NCBI GenBank assembly: GCA_021777105.1 | Contig: JAIQZQ010000015.1 | Span: forward strand, 62,001-126,000 | DNA length: 64,000 nt | Reading direction: 5' to 3' | DNA from: Candidatus Anammoxibacter sp. | GTDB lineage: Bacteria; Planctomycetota; Brocadiia; Brocadiales; Anammoxibacteraceae | Shown: positions 28,844-37,252 of the stretch, in pieces | Position numbering within the stretch: position 1 is the stretch's first letter | How the letters are laid out: each line of letters opens with the position of its first letter | Notes under the pieces: model-generated | Seen by the model: only the letters and a program-made list of their open reading frames with translations | Told to the model about the DNA's origin: nothing | Database searches by the model: none | Program-made: the position numbers and the translations under genes

Positions 28844-29980
28844 ATGCGGTCAAAAATAATATCAAAAGTCAAAAAAGTTGTAATAAAAATAGGCACCAAC
28901 GTCATCACCGACAAAAACGGCCTGCTTGACAACGCCATAATAAAGCAGCTCGCAAAACAGGCCCTCCAACTTCGCCTTAACGGCTATTACGTGGCAATGG
29001 TAAGCTCAGGCGCCATAGGCTCGGGCCTTGGCGAACTAGGCATAAAGACCAGGCCAAAGACCTTGCCGAAACTACAGGCCGCTGCCGCCGTGGGCCAGTG
29101 CAAGCTCACAAGCCTTTACGATAGCCATTTCACAAAACAAGGCTACCACGCCGCGCAACTACTGCTTACACGCTCGGATTTTGAAGACCGCAACCGCTAC
29201 CTGAACACCTCAAACACCCTAAACGCATTAATGCAGTTTAAAGCCATACCCATCATAAATGAAAACGACACAATATCGGTGGACGAGATCGCTTTTAGCG
29301 ACAACGACATACTCGCGGCCCTTGTCACCAACTTGATGCAGGCCGAACTTCTTGTAATACTCTCATCGGTAGACGGCCTTTACGCCGATTTCTCGTCAAC
29401 CGGCAAGGGAACCAACCTCATAAGCCGGGTTGACGGCATAACTAACGATATAAAAAAGATGGCCCGCCATTTTAAGACAAAAATGGGCCTTGGCGGGATG
29501 CAAAGCAAACTTGAAGCCGCAAACATTGCCGTTCAGGCCGGAGAATCAGTGGTTATCGCAAACGGTAGAAAGAAAGACGTGCTCACAAATATACTGGAAG
29601 GCAAGGATGAAGGCACCCTGTTTCTGCCGGCTAACTCCAAAATGACCGGGCGCAAAAGGTGGATAGGGTTAACCGTGAAGCCAAAAGGCCTTATTTGCAT
29701 TGACAAAGGCGCGCGCGAAGCCCTTGCCAAAAACGGCAAAAGCCTGCTTACATCAGGCATTGTTGATTTAAAAGGGGTGTTTGCGTCTGGCGATGTAGTG
29801 TCAATAATCTGCAATGACACAAACACCGAAATAGGGCGCGGCCTGACAAACTACTCATCCCATGAACTTGCCGAACTCAAAGGCGTAAAAACCTCGGACA
29901 TAACAAAAATACTCGGCTACAAAACATACAATGAAGTAGTGCACAGAAACAATATGACAATTGTAGACAACAACCTGTGA
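28844..29980 (+). CDS. proB: Glutamate 5-kinase with PUA domain
   Basis: 378 residues. Amino-acid kinase domain at about 8-260: VVIKIGTNVITD (phosphate-binding Lys), VSSGAIGSGLGELG, IINENDTISVDE and FSDNDILAALV, then GGMQSKLEAA. The C-terminus (about 282-370, starting KGLICIDKGAREAL) is a PUA domain. It makes gamma-glutamyl phosphate, the committed step of proline synthesis. No proA follows. A biosynthetic proline gene closing a run that opens with the catabolic putA is unusual. Confidence 0.95.
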   Translation: MRSKIISKVKKVVIKIGTNVITDKNGLLDNAIIKQLAKQALQLRLNGYYVAMVSSGAIGSGLGELGIKTRPKTLPKLQAAAAVGQCKLTSLYDSHFTKQGYHAAQLLLTRSDFEDRNRYLNTSNTLNALMQFKAIPIINENDTISVDEIAFSDNDILAALVTNLMQAELLVILSSVDGLYADFSSTGKGTNLISRVDGITNDIKKMARHFKTKMGLGGMQSKLEAANIAVQAGESVVIANGRKKDVLTNILEGKDEGTLFLPANSKMTGRKRWIGLTVKPKGLICIDKGAREALAKNGKSLLTSGIVDLKGVFASGDVVSIICNDTNTEIGRGLTNYSSHELAELKGVKTSDITKILGYKTYNEVVHRNNMTIVDNNL

Positions 29981-30262
29981 TCTCTTTCCGAGCCCTAAGC
30001 AGGCAATAGCTCCGAATGTGAAATGGGGGGGAAGGGAAACAGTTTGCAGTCGGCAATTGGCGGTTGGCAAATTACCTGCATCTAATAACCAGTAGCAAAT
30101 ATCCAGCATCAAAATTAGTTTACAGCCTGCAATTTGCAAAGATAGAAATTGCCAAAATAGTCTGAACGGCTTAAAATTTTATAGCCCAGGCACGGCAAAG
30201 CGTTGCCATGGTCGCCGGTTCCAGGTATCAAGTATCCAATAACAAGTATCCAGTAACCGGCC
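29981..30262. repeat. Short-phrase repeat island
   Basis: 282 bp between convergent genes. It is built from overlapping words such as GGCAATTGGCGGTTGGCAAATT, AATAACCAGTAGCAAATATCCAGCATC and GGTATCAAGTATCCAATAACAAGTATCCAGTAACCGG, roughly 9-11 bp periodic. No gene. Confidence 0.5.
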
Positions 30263-30682
30263 TCACCCCTCATTAATCCGTTTCCAGATGTCCATAATAA
30301 GATCATGGAAGTTTTTAATGTCAAAAGGTTTGGTTATCACCTCAACCCCGCCAAACTTTTTAAGAGCGGTAATTTCAGAGTCCCTGTCCTTAGCGGTAAT
30401 AAATACAACCGGAATGTCTTTTGTCGACGGGTCTTTTTGTAGATGTTCCAGCACCTCTATGCCGTCCATATCAGGCATCATAACATCAAGGAAAATCAGG
30501 TCCGGTTGAAATTTAGGAACCACCTTTAAAGCAAGTCTGCCTGAAGTGAGGAATTTAGTCTCCTCAAGCGAGGTAATATCCCTAAGCCCTAACTGGATAA
30601 GAGGTTGTATCTCCTTGTCATCATCAATATATATGATTTTTCGTAAATCTTTCACTTTTGTCATTGTTTCCGTATCACTCAT
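30263..30682 (-). CDS. Single-domain response regulator
   Basis: 139 residues from ATG 30682, chosen for GAAAGGAAG upstream. Receiver domain alone: IIYIDDDKEIQ (acidic pair), LIFLDVMMPDMDGIEVL (phosphoacceptor), VVFITAKDRD (Thr) and VEVITKPFD (Lys). No output domain. It is convergent with proB and could be the terminal acceptor of the putA-linked kinase/HPt relay, though that is only proximity. Confidence 0.88.
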   Translation of the reverse strand: MSDTETMTKVKDLRKIIYIDDDKEIQPLIQLGLRDITSLEETKFLTSGRLALKVVPKFQPDLIFLDVMMPDMDGIEVLEHLQKDPSTKDIPVVFITAKDRDSEITALKKFGGVEVITKPFDIKNFHDLIMDIWKRINEG

Positions 30683-31092
30683 AGGACTTCCTTTCAAAAA
30701 GAATAATTCTTTGTAAAAAAACGCCTAAAATATTGGTTTGAAATAACTCAACATAAGCATACAATAAAACAAATGCAAGCCGTTTTGTCAACAACAAATG
30801 GCTGTAATGTCGTTAGGTCGTATCTTCTTTAATAGCATTTGTTTAGGATGGTTTGCTTTTTTGCCCCTGTCTTGTTGCGCGTATTAAACATTCAACTATA
30901 CACCATATGCCGGTAATTGGAGTAAAGTCTGCGATATATGGCATATCGCTATTACCCTTTATATTTAGCATTGCCCCGTATTTTCATGATTAAACAGACG
31001 GTAAATTAAATGGAAAAAAAATTTATTTTTTGGCCAAAATCACAAAAAACGGTCTTTCTTTGTAACGTTTTTGCGGGCAAAGGAGGCTTTGT
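30683..31092. other. Intergenic region
   Basis: 410 bp, AT-rich, holding the promoter of the minus-strand regulator. No gene, repeat or RNA recognised apart from the flanking duplicated word CTTTGT at its right end. Confidence 0.5.
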
Positions 31093-31413
31093 CCCATAGG
31101 TGTTAGGTTAAGCTTTAGCTCCAAACATCAGAAACAGAGCGTAAGAGCTTAAATCGCCCTTTCAGGGCTAAATTAAAATAACATTTAATACCTGGGGCGA
31201 TGCCCCAGGCTATATTAAAGCCGCCCCGTTGGGGCTTGAAATTGTATATTTTTTTATCAATACGTTGAAACGTAGATAGCCCTGAAAGGGCGGGGTTAAT
31301 ATAGCCCAGGGCAACGCCCTGGGTTTGAATATAATATGCAATATCAGCCCTGAAAGGGCGATTTAATCATTTACAGGCGGCAAATATTTAAATCTTAACC
31401 TAACACCTATGGG
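31093..31413. mobile_element. MITE-like element with perfect 20-bp inverted ends and 6-bp target duplication
   Basis: The left end reads CCCATAGGTGTTAGGTTAAG; the right end is its exact reverse complement. CTTTGT flanks both sides (31087-31092 and 31414-31419). The 321-bp body is non-coding and full of nested short palindromes (GCCCTTTCAGGGC, GGGGCGATGCCCC, GCCCCGTTGGGGC, GCCCAGGGCAACGCCCTGGG). Confidence 0.85.
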
Positions 31414-31785
31414 CTTTGTCATCCCGCGCAATCCAAAGACGGCTGTAAAAAAACTCATTGATAAAGTGTGAAATCGCAAGATTCAGAAAAAAAAATTTTT
31501 AATTTAAAAACGGAAAAACCGCGGTAAAATGCAATTTTCCACACACCAAGCGCTTGTTACTACGTAGTTTTGGCGCCCAGCTCACTTCTTAATCCCCTGT
31601 TTCTCAGCGCATCTCCCCACTCTTACACCCCTTACACTACAAAATCGGACGATTTGTAGTGGATTTGCTTACAAGACGAAAAAAAAGCATTACAAAAAAA
31701 ATATTTTAAATACAGACTAGCATTGCTTTGACTGTTTGGGTATAATACTCTCTCTGTTTTTAAACCTCAAAGTCGGGCAGTAATA
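31414..31785. other. Intergenic region upstream of the first cas6
   Basis: 372 bp without a gene. TTTGACTGTTTGGGTATAATACT (31723-31745, read in two parts) carries a good -10 hexamer TATAAT at 31741, about 45 bp before the cas6 start; the TTGACT is too close to be its -35, so promoter assignment is tentative. Confidence 0.4.
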
Positions 31786-32592
31786 ATGAGAATAAAAATA
31801 ACATTATCAACAAATATATCAGGCGTTATAGATTTTAACTATCAGCATCAAATAGCCGCAATAATCTACAAATGCCTGAATAACGCAAATCCGGATTACG
31901 CCGCATGGCTTCACGATCAGGGCTTTGCCGGCTCAAACGGCAAACATTTTAAACTTTTTGTATTTTCAGGCATAACATTTGATGGCGCAATTAAAGCAAA
32001 CTCAACCGGCGGCCAAAAAGGATTTACTTTCTACGCGACCGAATACTCCCCGTTTACATTTTCGTTTCAAATAGCGTCCCCAATAGACAAATTTATCCAG
32101 ACCCTTATAAAAGGTGTCTTTTATAAAGGAAACACCCTGGACCTTGGCAGGCTTTCGGTCGAAATAAACAGAGTGGAAACCCTGCACCTCAGAATGAACG
32201 GCGAAAAGGAAGCCGGCCTAATCCCCCTAGAATCCCCAATATTTGTTAAAAAACCTATGCCTAACGGCGAAAACGACGTATATTTGTACCCCGGCGACGA
32301 CGAATACGAAGAGCTCCTAAACCGCAACCTCGTAAACAAATATGAAGCCGTCTTTGCAAAACCATATGAAGGCGAACCGTTAAATTTTCAATTCAAGCGG
32401 ATCAAAAGAAATTCCGAAAAGAAATTCACCATCTTTAAACAAACCCCAAATGGAGTTCCCCAAGCCATAGACATCAAAGGCTCCTTAAATCCATTCGAAG
32501 TCTCCGGCCCCACGGAATTGATAAGAATCGGCATGGAATGCGGTTTCGGCCAGGAAAACAGCATGGGCTGCGGATATGTTGAAAAGATTTGA
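31786..32592 (+). CDS. cas6: Cas6 crRNA-processing endoribonuclease, upstream paralog
   Basis: 268 residues. The N-terminal ferredoxin-like fold starts MRIKITLSTNISGVIDFNYQ and the C-terminus has the Cas6 glycine-rich loop CGFGQENSMGCGYV. A conserved HQIAAIIYKCL segment at about 22-32 holds a His that could be catalytic (inferred). Cas6 cuts the CRISPR transcript in the repeat to leave an 8-nt 5' handle. About 70-75% of residues match the second Cas6 at 36196. No other cas gene is adjacent; toxin-antitoxin pairs separate it from the operon, so it may be an orphan duplicate. Confidence 0.9.
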   Translation: MRIKITLSTNISGVIDFNYQHQIAAIIYKCLNNANPDYAAWLHDQGFAGSNGKHFKLFVFSGITFDGAIKANSTGGQKGFTFYATEYSPFTFSFQIASPIDKFIQTLIKGVFYKGNTLDLGRLSVEINRVETLHLRMNGEKEAGLIPLESPIFVKKPMPNGENDVYLYPGDDEYEELLNRNLVNKYEAVFAKPYEGEPLNFQFKRIKRNSEKKFTIFKQTPNGVPQAIDIKGSLNPFEVSGPTELIRIGMECGFGQENSMGCGYVEKI

Positions 32593-32900
32593 TACTGGAT
32601 TCATGATTATCCGCTGCGCGGATTTGATGCTTGATGCTGAAATGTTTGTATTTGTTTTGTTTTTATCCTGTAGGTACTGTAAATCCCGTCTAAAATAGCC
32701 GTTGCTTACCGCTTTTACCAATTACCGCTTCTGATTCTGCAACTCGCTTTTGCTTTTATCTGTGAAATCTGTGGTTGCTTTTACCGATCACCGATGACCA
32801 ATTACCGGCTTCCCGTTTTTGCTTTTCAATCGCCATTCGTCTATAACCAATAACCAATTACCGGTTACCGCCATTGTATTTTACTATTGACGAGAATAAG
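32593..32900. repeat. Short-phrase repeat island
   Basis: About 300 bp made of recurring words: TTATCTGTGAAATCTGTGG, TTGCTTTTACCGATCACCGA, AATAACCAATTACCGG, CGCTTTTGC. No gene. The same words recur at 33.6-34.3, 35.2-35.6, 51.5-52.0, 53.2-53.5, 55.1-55.3, 56.6-56.8 and 58.9-59.3 kb. Confidence 0.75.
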
Positions 32901-32997
32901 GTTATAAATGATAATAATTAATCAGATTGAGCCTTAGGGGCTGAACAAAAATATAGAATTATTTCCGGTCGTGGTAATTTTTTAATAGAGGGAAATC

Positions 32998-33234
32998 ATG
33001 GATTTATCAGGGTTGGCACAAATCGAAAAAAAAATTGATCAGTTATCCAGAGAAGAGCAATTATGGTTAATAGAGCGAACAGTTCATCGTCTGAGAGAGG
33101 ACAATATAGAAGTTGAATCGGATATAAATAGCCAACTTGCAGCTATGGCCCATGATCCAGAGATTCAGAATGAGATGCAAAAAATTGAAAATGAATTCAC
33201 TCATACAGAAACAGATGGTTTAGAGGGCCTATAA
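32998..33234 (+). CDS. Antitoxin of a MazEF-like module
   Basis: 78 residues, acidic and helical, with GAGGGAAATC before the ATG. The stop overlaps the toxin ATG by one base (TAATG), the classic antitoxin-toxin arrangement. The sequence (LSREEQLWLIERTVHRL) resembles small antitoxins found upstream of MazF/PemK-type toxins, with an acidic disordered C-terminus likely to wrap the toxin. It should neutralise the toxin and repress the pair. Confidence 0.8.
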   Translation: MDLSGLAQIEKKIDQLSREEQLWLIERTVHRLREDNIEVESDINSQLAAMAHDPEIQNEMQKIENEFTHTETDGLEGL

Positions 33235-33581
33235 TGAGTATTAAGCGCGGCGAGATTTATTTTGTTGACTTAAATCCTGTTAAAGGCAAGGAGCAGGCAG
33301 GTAATCGGCCTGTTTTAGTTTTATCAATAGATTCCATTAACAAACTGCCTCTTGTGGCAACTGTCGTTGTTGGCACAAAAGGAGATAATATTACACATGA
33401 TTATCCAACAAATATCCGTGTGCCGCCGGCAGATAGTGGTTTGCTGCTGGAAACTGTATTTTTGTGTTTTCAAATAAGATCATTGGATTTTAAACGATTT
33501 CCAGAAAAACCATCGGGCAATCTTTCGGATAAATTGATGGCGAAAGTTGAATATACAGTCCGCTATTGTCTTGGATTATAG
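33234..33581 (+). CDS. MazF/PemK-family mRNA interferase toxin
   Basis: 115 residues, usual for the family. The opening KRGEIYFVDLNPVKGKEQAG carries the conserved RGEI(Y/W)xVDL...G.EQ.G motif, then NRPVLVLS (R-P-x-L-V-[IL]-S) and VPPADSGLLLETVFLCFQIRSLD with the conserved QIR. Such toxins cleave mRNA at short sequences when the antitoxin is lost. Located between the two cas6 genes. Confidence 0.92.
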   Translation: MSIKRGEIYFVDLNPVKGKEQAGNRPVLVLSIDSINKLPLVATVVVGTKGDNITHDYPTNIRVPPADSGLLLETVFLCFQIRSLDFKRFPEKPSGNLSDKLMAKVEYTVRYCLGL

Positions 33582-34434
33582 AAAGTTCTGCTTTCGCTCC
33601 CCACTCTCATCTTTTACCAATTACTGCCAACCAATTACCAGCTCCGCGCTTCAGTTTTTATCCGCGCAAATCCGCGTTCCAGGCTTCTCGCTTTTGCTTT
33701 TTTCTGTGTAATCTGTGGTTGCTCTTGCTTTTACCAATAACCAATTACCGATTCCTCGCTTTTACTTTTACCTGTGTAATCTGTGGTTGCTCTTGCTTCA
33801 GCTATTTTTCGTGAGTTTTCGTGAATTTTCGTGGTAACGCTTTTGTTTTTGCATTTATCTGTGTAATCTGTGAAATCTGTGGTTGCTTTTACCGATCACC
33901 AATTACCGGCTTTTCGCTTTTACCAATCACTAATAACCAATTGCCAATAACCAATTACCGTCCACTCGCTTTTGCTTTTACCTGTGTAATCTGTGAAATC
34001 TGTGGTTGCTTTTACCAATAACCAATTACCGGCTTCCCGCTTTTGCTTTTCAATCGCCATTCTTCAATCGTCAATAACCAATTACCGGTTCCTCGCCTTT
34101 GCCTTTTTCCGCGCCAATCCACGTTCTATGCTTTTGACCTTTGTTTTTTATTAGTGTAGATTAGTGTAGATTAGTGGTTAATTCGCTTTTGCCTTTATCT
34201 GTGTAATCTGTGAAATCTGTGGTTGCTTTTACTGTTCACCGATAACCGTTTAACGGCGTTTCGCTTCTTGCCCTGTTTTCATCCTGCCTATAAAGAACGG
34301 TTTAAAGCAAAACATGAGCGGCATAAAAAGGCGTCGTTTTGGCGCCGTTTTATGTTTTTAGTTGCCGTTTTGGCGCCAATTTGTTATGTTTGGATAGCGC
34401 ACCATTCTACTCTTTAAAACAAAAGGAGGTCAAA
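33582..34434. repeat. Large short-phrase repeat island
   Basis: About 850 bp, the longest such island. Words in constant plus orientation: TTATCTGTGTAATCTGTG (9-bp period), TTACCGATAACCAATTACCG (7-bp period), GTGAGTTTTCGTGAATTTTCGTGG (10-bp period), TTAGTGTAGATTAGTG (10-bp period), linked by CGCTTTTGCTTTTA. The reading frames through it are low-complexity and have no ribosome sites. Near 34300-34400 lies a palindromic GGCGCCGTTTT...TTTTGGCGCC stretch. Confidence 0.75.
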
Positions 34435-34743
34435 ATGCCAATTATTAAAGAAACCGAGAGAGTCTCCGCAAGAATCCCCCACAATGTTTACGAAAAACTA
34501 ATAGAAGCCGCCGAAACGATAGGCGCAACATTAAATCAGTTCCTTGTGCAATCCGCGCTTGAAAAAGCCGACCGCATCCTTGAAAACGAGCGGGTAATTA
34601 AAATGTCAAAAAGGGACGCAAAAGTGTTTTTTGACGCGTTAGAAGATCCGCCACCGGTCAATAAAAAACTATTGGACTCAATAAAAGAATATCAGGAGGC
34701 GTTCCCCAATGCTGAAATTCGACGAACTCAGCAGAAAACATGA
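34435..34743 (+). CDS. DUF1778/TacA-type ribbon-helix-helix antitoxin
   Basis: 102 residues from ATG 34435, chosen for AAGGAGG 5-7 bp upstream. The N-terminus SARIPHNVYEKLIEAAETIG is a ribbon-helix-helix DNA-binding domain of the DUF1778 type, followed by NQFLVQSALEKADRIL and the toxin-wrapping tail DAKVFFDALEDPPPVNKKL, whose F-x-x-A-L-x-x-P-P pattern is typical. It overlaps the GNAT toxin gene by 35 bp and should repress the pair. Confidence 0.92.
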   Translation: MPIIKETERVSARIPHNVYEKLIEAAETIGATLNQFLVQSALEKADRILENERVIKMSKRDAKVFFDALEDPPPVNKKLLDSIKEYQEAFPNAEIRRTQQKT

Positions 34744-35221
34744 TAGATCCGGATTTGATTGCGGTGTTTATGAGTTGAATCAATATCTCAAAAATACAGC
34801 CCGGCAACATAGCGCCAAAGGAGTTTCACGAACCTTTGTTCTGCTTGAAGATGGAAAGCCGGATGAAATATTAGGGTTTTATACTTTAGTTTTCTGTGAG
34901 ATTCGCGTTCACGAATTACCGGTTGAATATTTAAAAAAATATCATATAAAAGCCCATGCCGCTAAACTTGCCCGTCTCGCTGTTTCCAAAAAATATCAGC
35001 GTCAAAAGCTGGGCAAATATATGATGGTAAACGCAATTGAAAGAACAATGTTAATTGCTAAAAACATTGGAATCATTGGTTTTTTTGTTGACGCAAAAGA
35101 TATATCGGCTAAGAGATATTACGAACAATTCGGATTTATTTCTCTGCCTGAAAACTCGTTACAACTATTTATGCCGCTTCAAAAACTTCAGCAAATCTAT
35201 GAAATGATATTAGGAATGTAA
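34709..35221 (+). CDS. GNAT acetyltransferase toxin (TacT-like)
   Basis: 170 residues. Opening FDCGVYELNQYLKNTARQ matches the [DN]xxF.CG...LN.yL signature of TacT/AtaT-type toxins; the acetyl-CoA loop is VSKKYQRQKLGKYMM (R/Q-x-x-G-x-G/K pattern) and the end has SAKRYYEQFGFISLPE. These toxins acetylate the amino acid on charged tRNA and stop translation. Start lies inside the antitoxin gene, with AGGAGG 12 bp upstream. Confidence 0.92.
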   Translation: MLKFDELSRKHDRSGFDCGVYELNQYLKNTARQHSAKGVSRTFVLLEDGKPDEILGFYTLVFCEIRVHELPVEYLKKYHIKAHAAKLARLAVSKKYQRQKLGKYMMVNAIERTMLIAKNIGIIGFFVDAKDISAKRYYEQFGFISLPENSLQLFMPLQKLQQIYEMILGM

Positions 35222-36195
35222 GCAGCACAACGCATTATTTTTACCATCAGCTTTCCGCGTTTGCTTTTAAACCGATAACCGTTTACCGTCTTTATCCTTT
35301 TATCCGCGCAAATCATAGCTATTCAGCAAATGTAAATATGGAGTCCATCAATCGTGTTAATGGTATATTTTTTTAACATCAACACGGTTGATGCGCCCCA
35401 CATGTTTTAACAATGTAAATCCGCGTTATATGCCTTCCACTTTCGCCTTTATCTGTGAAATCTATGTAATCTGTAGTTGCTTTTGCTTCAGCTTTTTTTT
35501 CGTGGATTTTCGTGGATTTTCGTGGTCCCGCTTTTGCTCTTGTTTTTACCGATCACCGATCACCGATTACTGATTACTGTCTTCCCGCTTTTGCTTTGCA
35601 TTCGTCATTCTTCAATCGCCAATCGCCATTCGTACTAATTCGTCTCAAACAGCCGTTAATCCACAGAAAAGATAAAATATATTAATATGATGACATTCAG
35701 TTTGCCGAATGCTATAATGCCAACCTTAACAGCATCTAACCGTAAAAACGACTAAAAATTATATTAAATTAAACAGCTTAAAAGCTTAAAATTAAAAAGA
35801 CTGTTAACTGATGTATGTTTGTCTAACTGTAGCCATACAAATAAGTTACGACAATTTTGAGGAAATGTTGGCAATGCTGAATTTGCAAATAACAGACAAC
35901 TAAACGCAGTTTTAAAATTTGTCGAATCAAAAGCAAATTAAGCCACAAAGCCACAAAGGCGCGAAGAAAAATAAAAACTTTAAGATTATTTAAATGTTAT
36001 AGTCTCTATTCAGCTTTAATATCCCCTCTAAAAAGAGTGGCGCCGCTTTGCAGACGGGGCGTGTAATTTAAGCAGAATAGATACTTTTTGCTTTAAATTA
36101 GTGGAAATAAGTGAAAATTAGTGGTTAACCCGCTTTTGTCTTTGGTCGTTAGTCTCAGTTTTTTTAGTCTTTTACCTTAACTCCTTAATAAAGAT
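35222..36195. other. Repeat-filled intergenic region before the second cas6
   Basis: About 970 bp without a gene. Phrase-island words fill 35225-35330 and 35405-35660. CATCAATCGTGTTAATG and TTAACATCAACACGGTTGATG (35347-35393) form an inverted pair, and the second word recurs at 46131. AAGCCACAAAGCCACAAAGG (35940) is another tandem word. ATTAGTGGAAATAAGTGAAAATTAGTGG occurs near 36090. Confidence 0.6.
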
Positions 36196-37020
36196 ATGAA
36201 ATTAAAAATAACACTATCCACAAATGTGCCCGGCGTTATAGACTTCAACTACCAGCATCAGATAGCCTCCATCATCTATAAATGTCTGGCCAACACAAAC
36301 CCCGATTACGCTGAGTGGTTGCACGACCAAGGTTTTGCCGGCTCAAACGGCAAACAGTTTAAACTCTTTGTTTTTTCCGGCATAACATTTGAAGGCCCAA
36401 TCAAAATCAGCGCATACGGCGCGAAAAAAGGGTTTACATTCCGCGCAACCGAAAGGTCGCCGTTTACATTATCGTTTCAGATAGCCTCCCCGGTTGATGA
36501 ATTTGTGCAGACTCTGATAGAAGGCGTCTTTTTTGAAGGAAATCCCATTAACCTTGGCAGGCAGCCGGTAAGAATATTCAGGGTTCAAACCCTTCATGAT
36601 AACCTTATAGCGGAAAACGGAAGTCAAACCGTCAACCTTGCCCCGTTGGAAACCCCAATATTTGTAAAAAAGCCTATGCCAAAAGGCGTAAATGATCTGT
36701 TTCTGTACCCAGGTGATGATGAATACGAAATCCTTCTCAACCGCAACCTTGCCAATAAATACCAGGCCCTGTTCAACAAATCATATGAGGGCGAACCGTT
36801 AAATTTCAGATTCAAGCCCCTTGCAAAGAAATCCGAGAAGAAATTCACCATATTTAAACAAACCCCGGATGGAGCGTCCGAAGCCATTGACATCAAAGGC
36901 ACATTAAAACCATTTGGAGTAACCGGCCCCCTGGAATTGATAAAGATCGGCATTGAATGCGGCTTTGGCCAGGAAAACAGCATGGGGTGCGGATATGTTG
37001 ATGTTGTAAAATCCGGCTAA
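36196..37020 (+). CDS. cas6: Cas6 crRNA-processing endoribonuclease, operon copy
   Basis: 274 residues, first gene of the type I-B operon. Begins MKLKITLSTNVPGVIDFNYQ and ends with the glycine-rich loop CGFGQENSMGCGYV shared with the other copy. The HQIASIIYKCL block is retained. It is expected to cleave the array transcript at the 3' base of the repeat hairpin, leaving the ATTGAAAC handle. Given its position directly before cas8b, this is the more likely working copy. Confidence 0.93.
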   Translation: MKLKITLSTNVPGVIDFNYQHQIASIIYKCLANTNPDYAEWLHDQGFAGSNGKQFKLFVFSGITFEGPIKISAYGAKKGFTFRATERSPFTLSFQIASPVDEFVQTLIEGVFFEGNPINLGRQPVRIFRVQTLHDNLIAENGSQTVNLAPLETPIFVKKPMPKGVNDLFLYPGDDEYEILLNRNLANKYQALFNKSYEGEPLNFRFKPLAKKSEKKFTIFKQTPDGASEAIDIKGTLKPFGVTGPLELIKIGIECGFGQENSMGCGYVDVVKSG

Positions 37021-37252
37021 ATCAAAAAAAATTGAACAATTTAAGCGGTTTGGCGTCTGAAACCGTCTGTGCAAGGCTCCTGTGGCAATTTAAGACATAT
37101 AAATAATCGACACAAAATTACCTTTTATGTAAAGAAAATCAATATATAGGTGTGGATTATTGACATGAAAGGTAAATTACTATGAAAATAAATAAGTATT
37201 TAACTGAGTACAAAATTATCCTGAATACTTAGCATATTAAAATGGGGAAATA
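37021..37252 (+). promoter_or_regulatory. Gap between cas6 and cas8b with possible promoter and leader peptide
   Basis: TTGACA at 37160-37165 and TATGAA at 37181-37186 (15-bp spacing, short) could be a promoter. ATG 37182 opens a 16-codon frame (MKINKYLTEYKIILNT) ending at 37232 with AAAGG 10 bp upstream. I looked for CRISPR-repeat-like sequence here, as in creTA modules, and found none convincing. Confidence 0.3.

Noticed and set aside
33566..34021. Open frames of 66-82 codons across the phrase island
   Set aside because: Low-complexity Cys/Leu/Phe-rich translations of repeated words without ribosome sites or homologous pattern.
37021..37252. Possible creTA-like toxin/antitoxin RNA between cas6 and cas8b
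   Set aside because: The gap has the right position, but only an ATTGAAC-like fragment resembles the array repeat and no paired pseudo-repeat is present.
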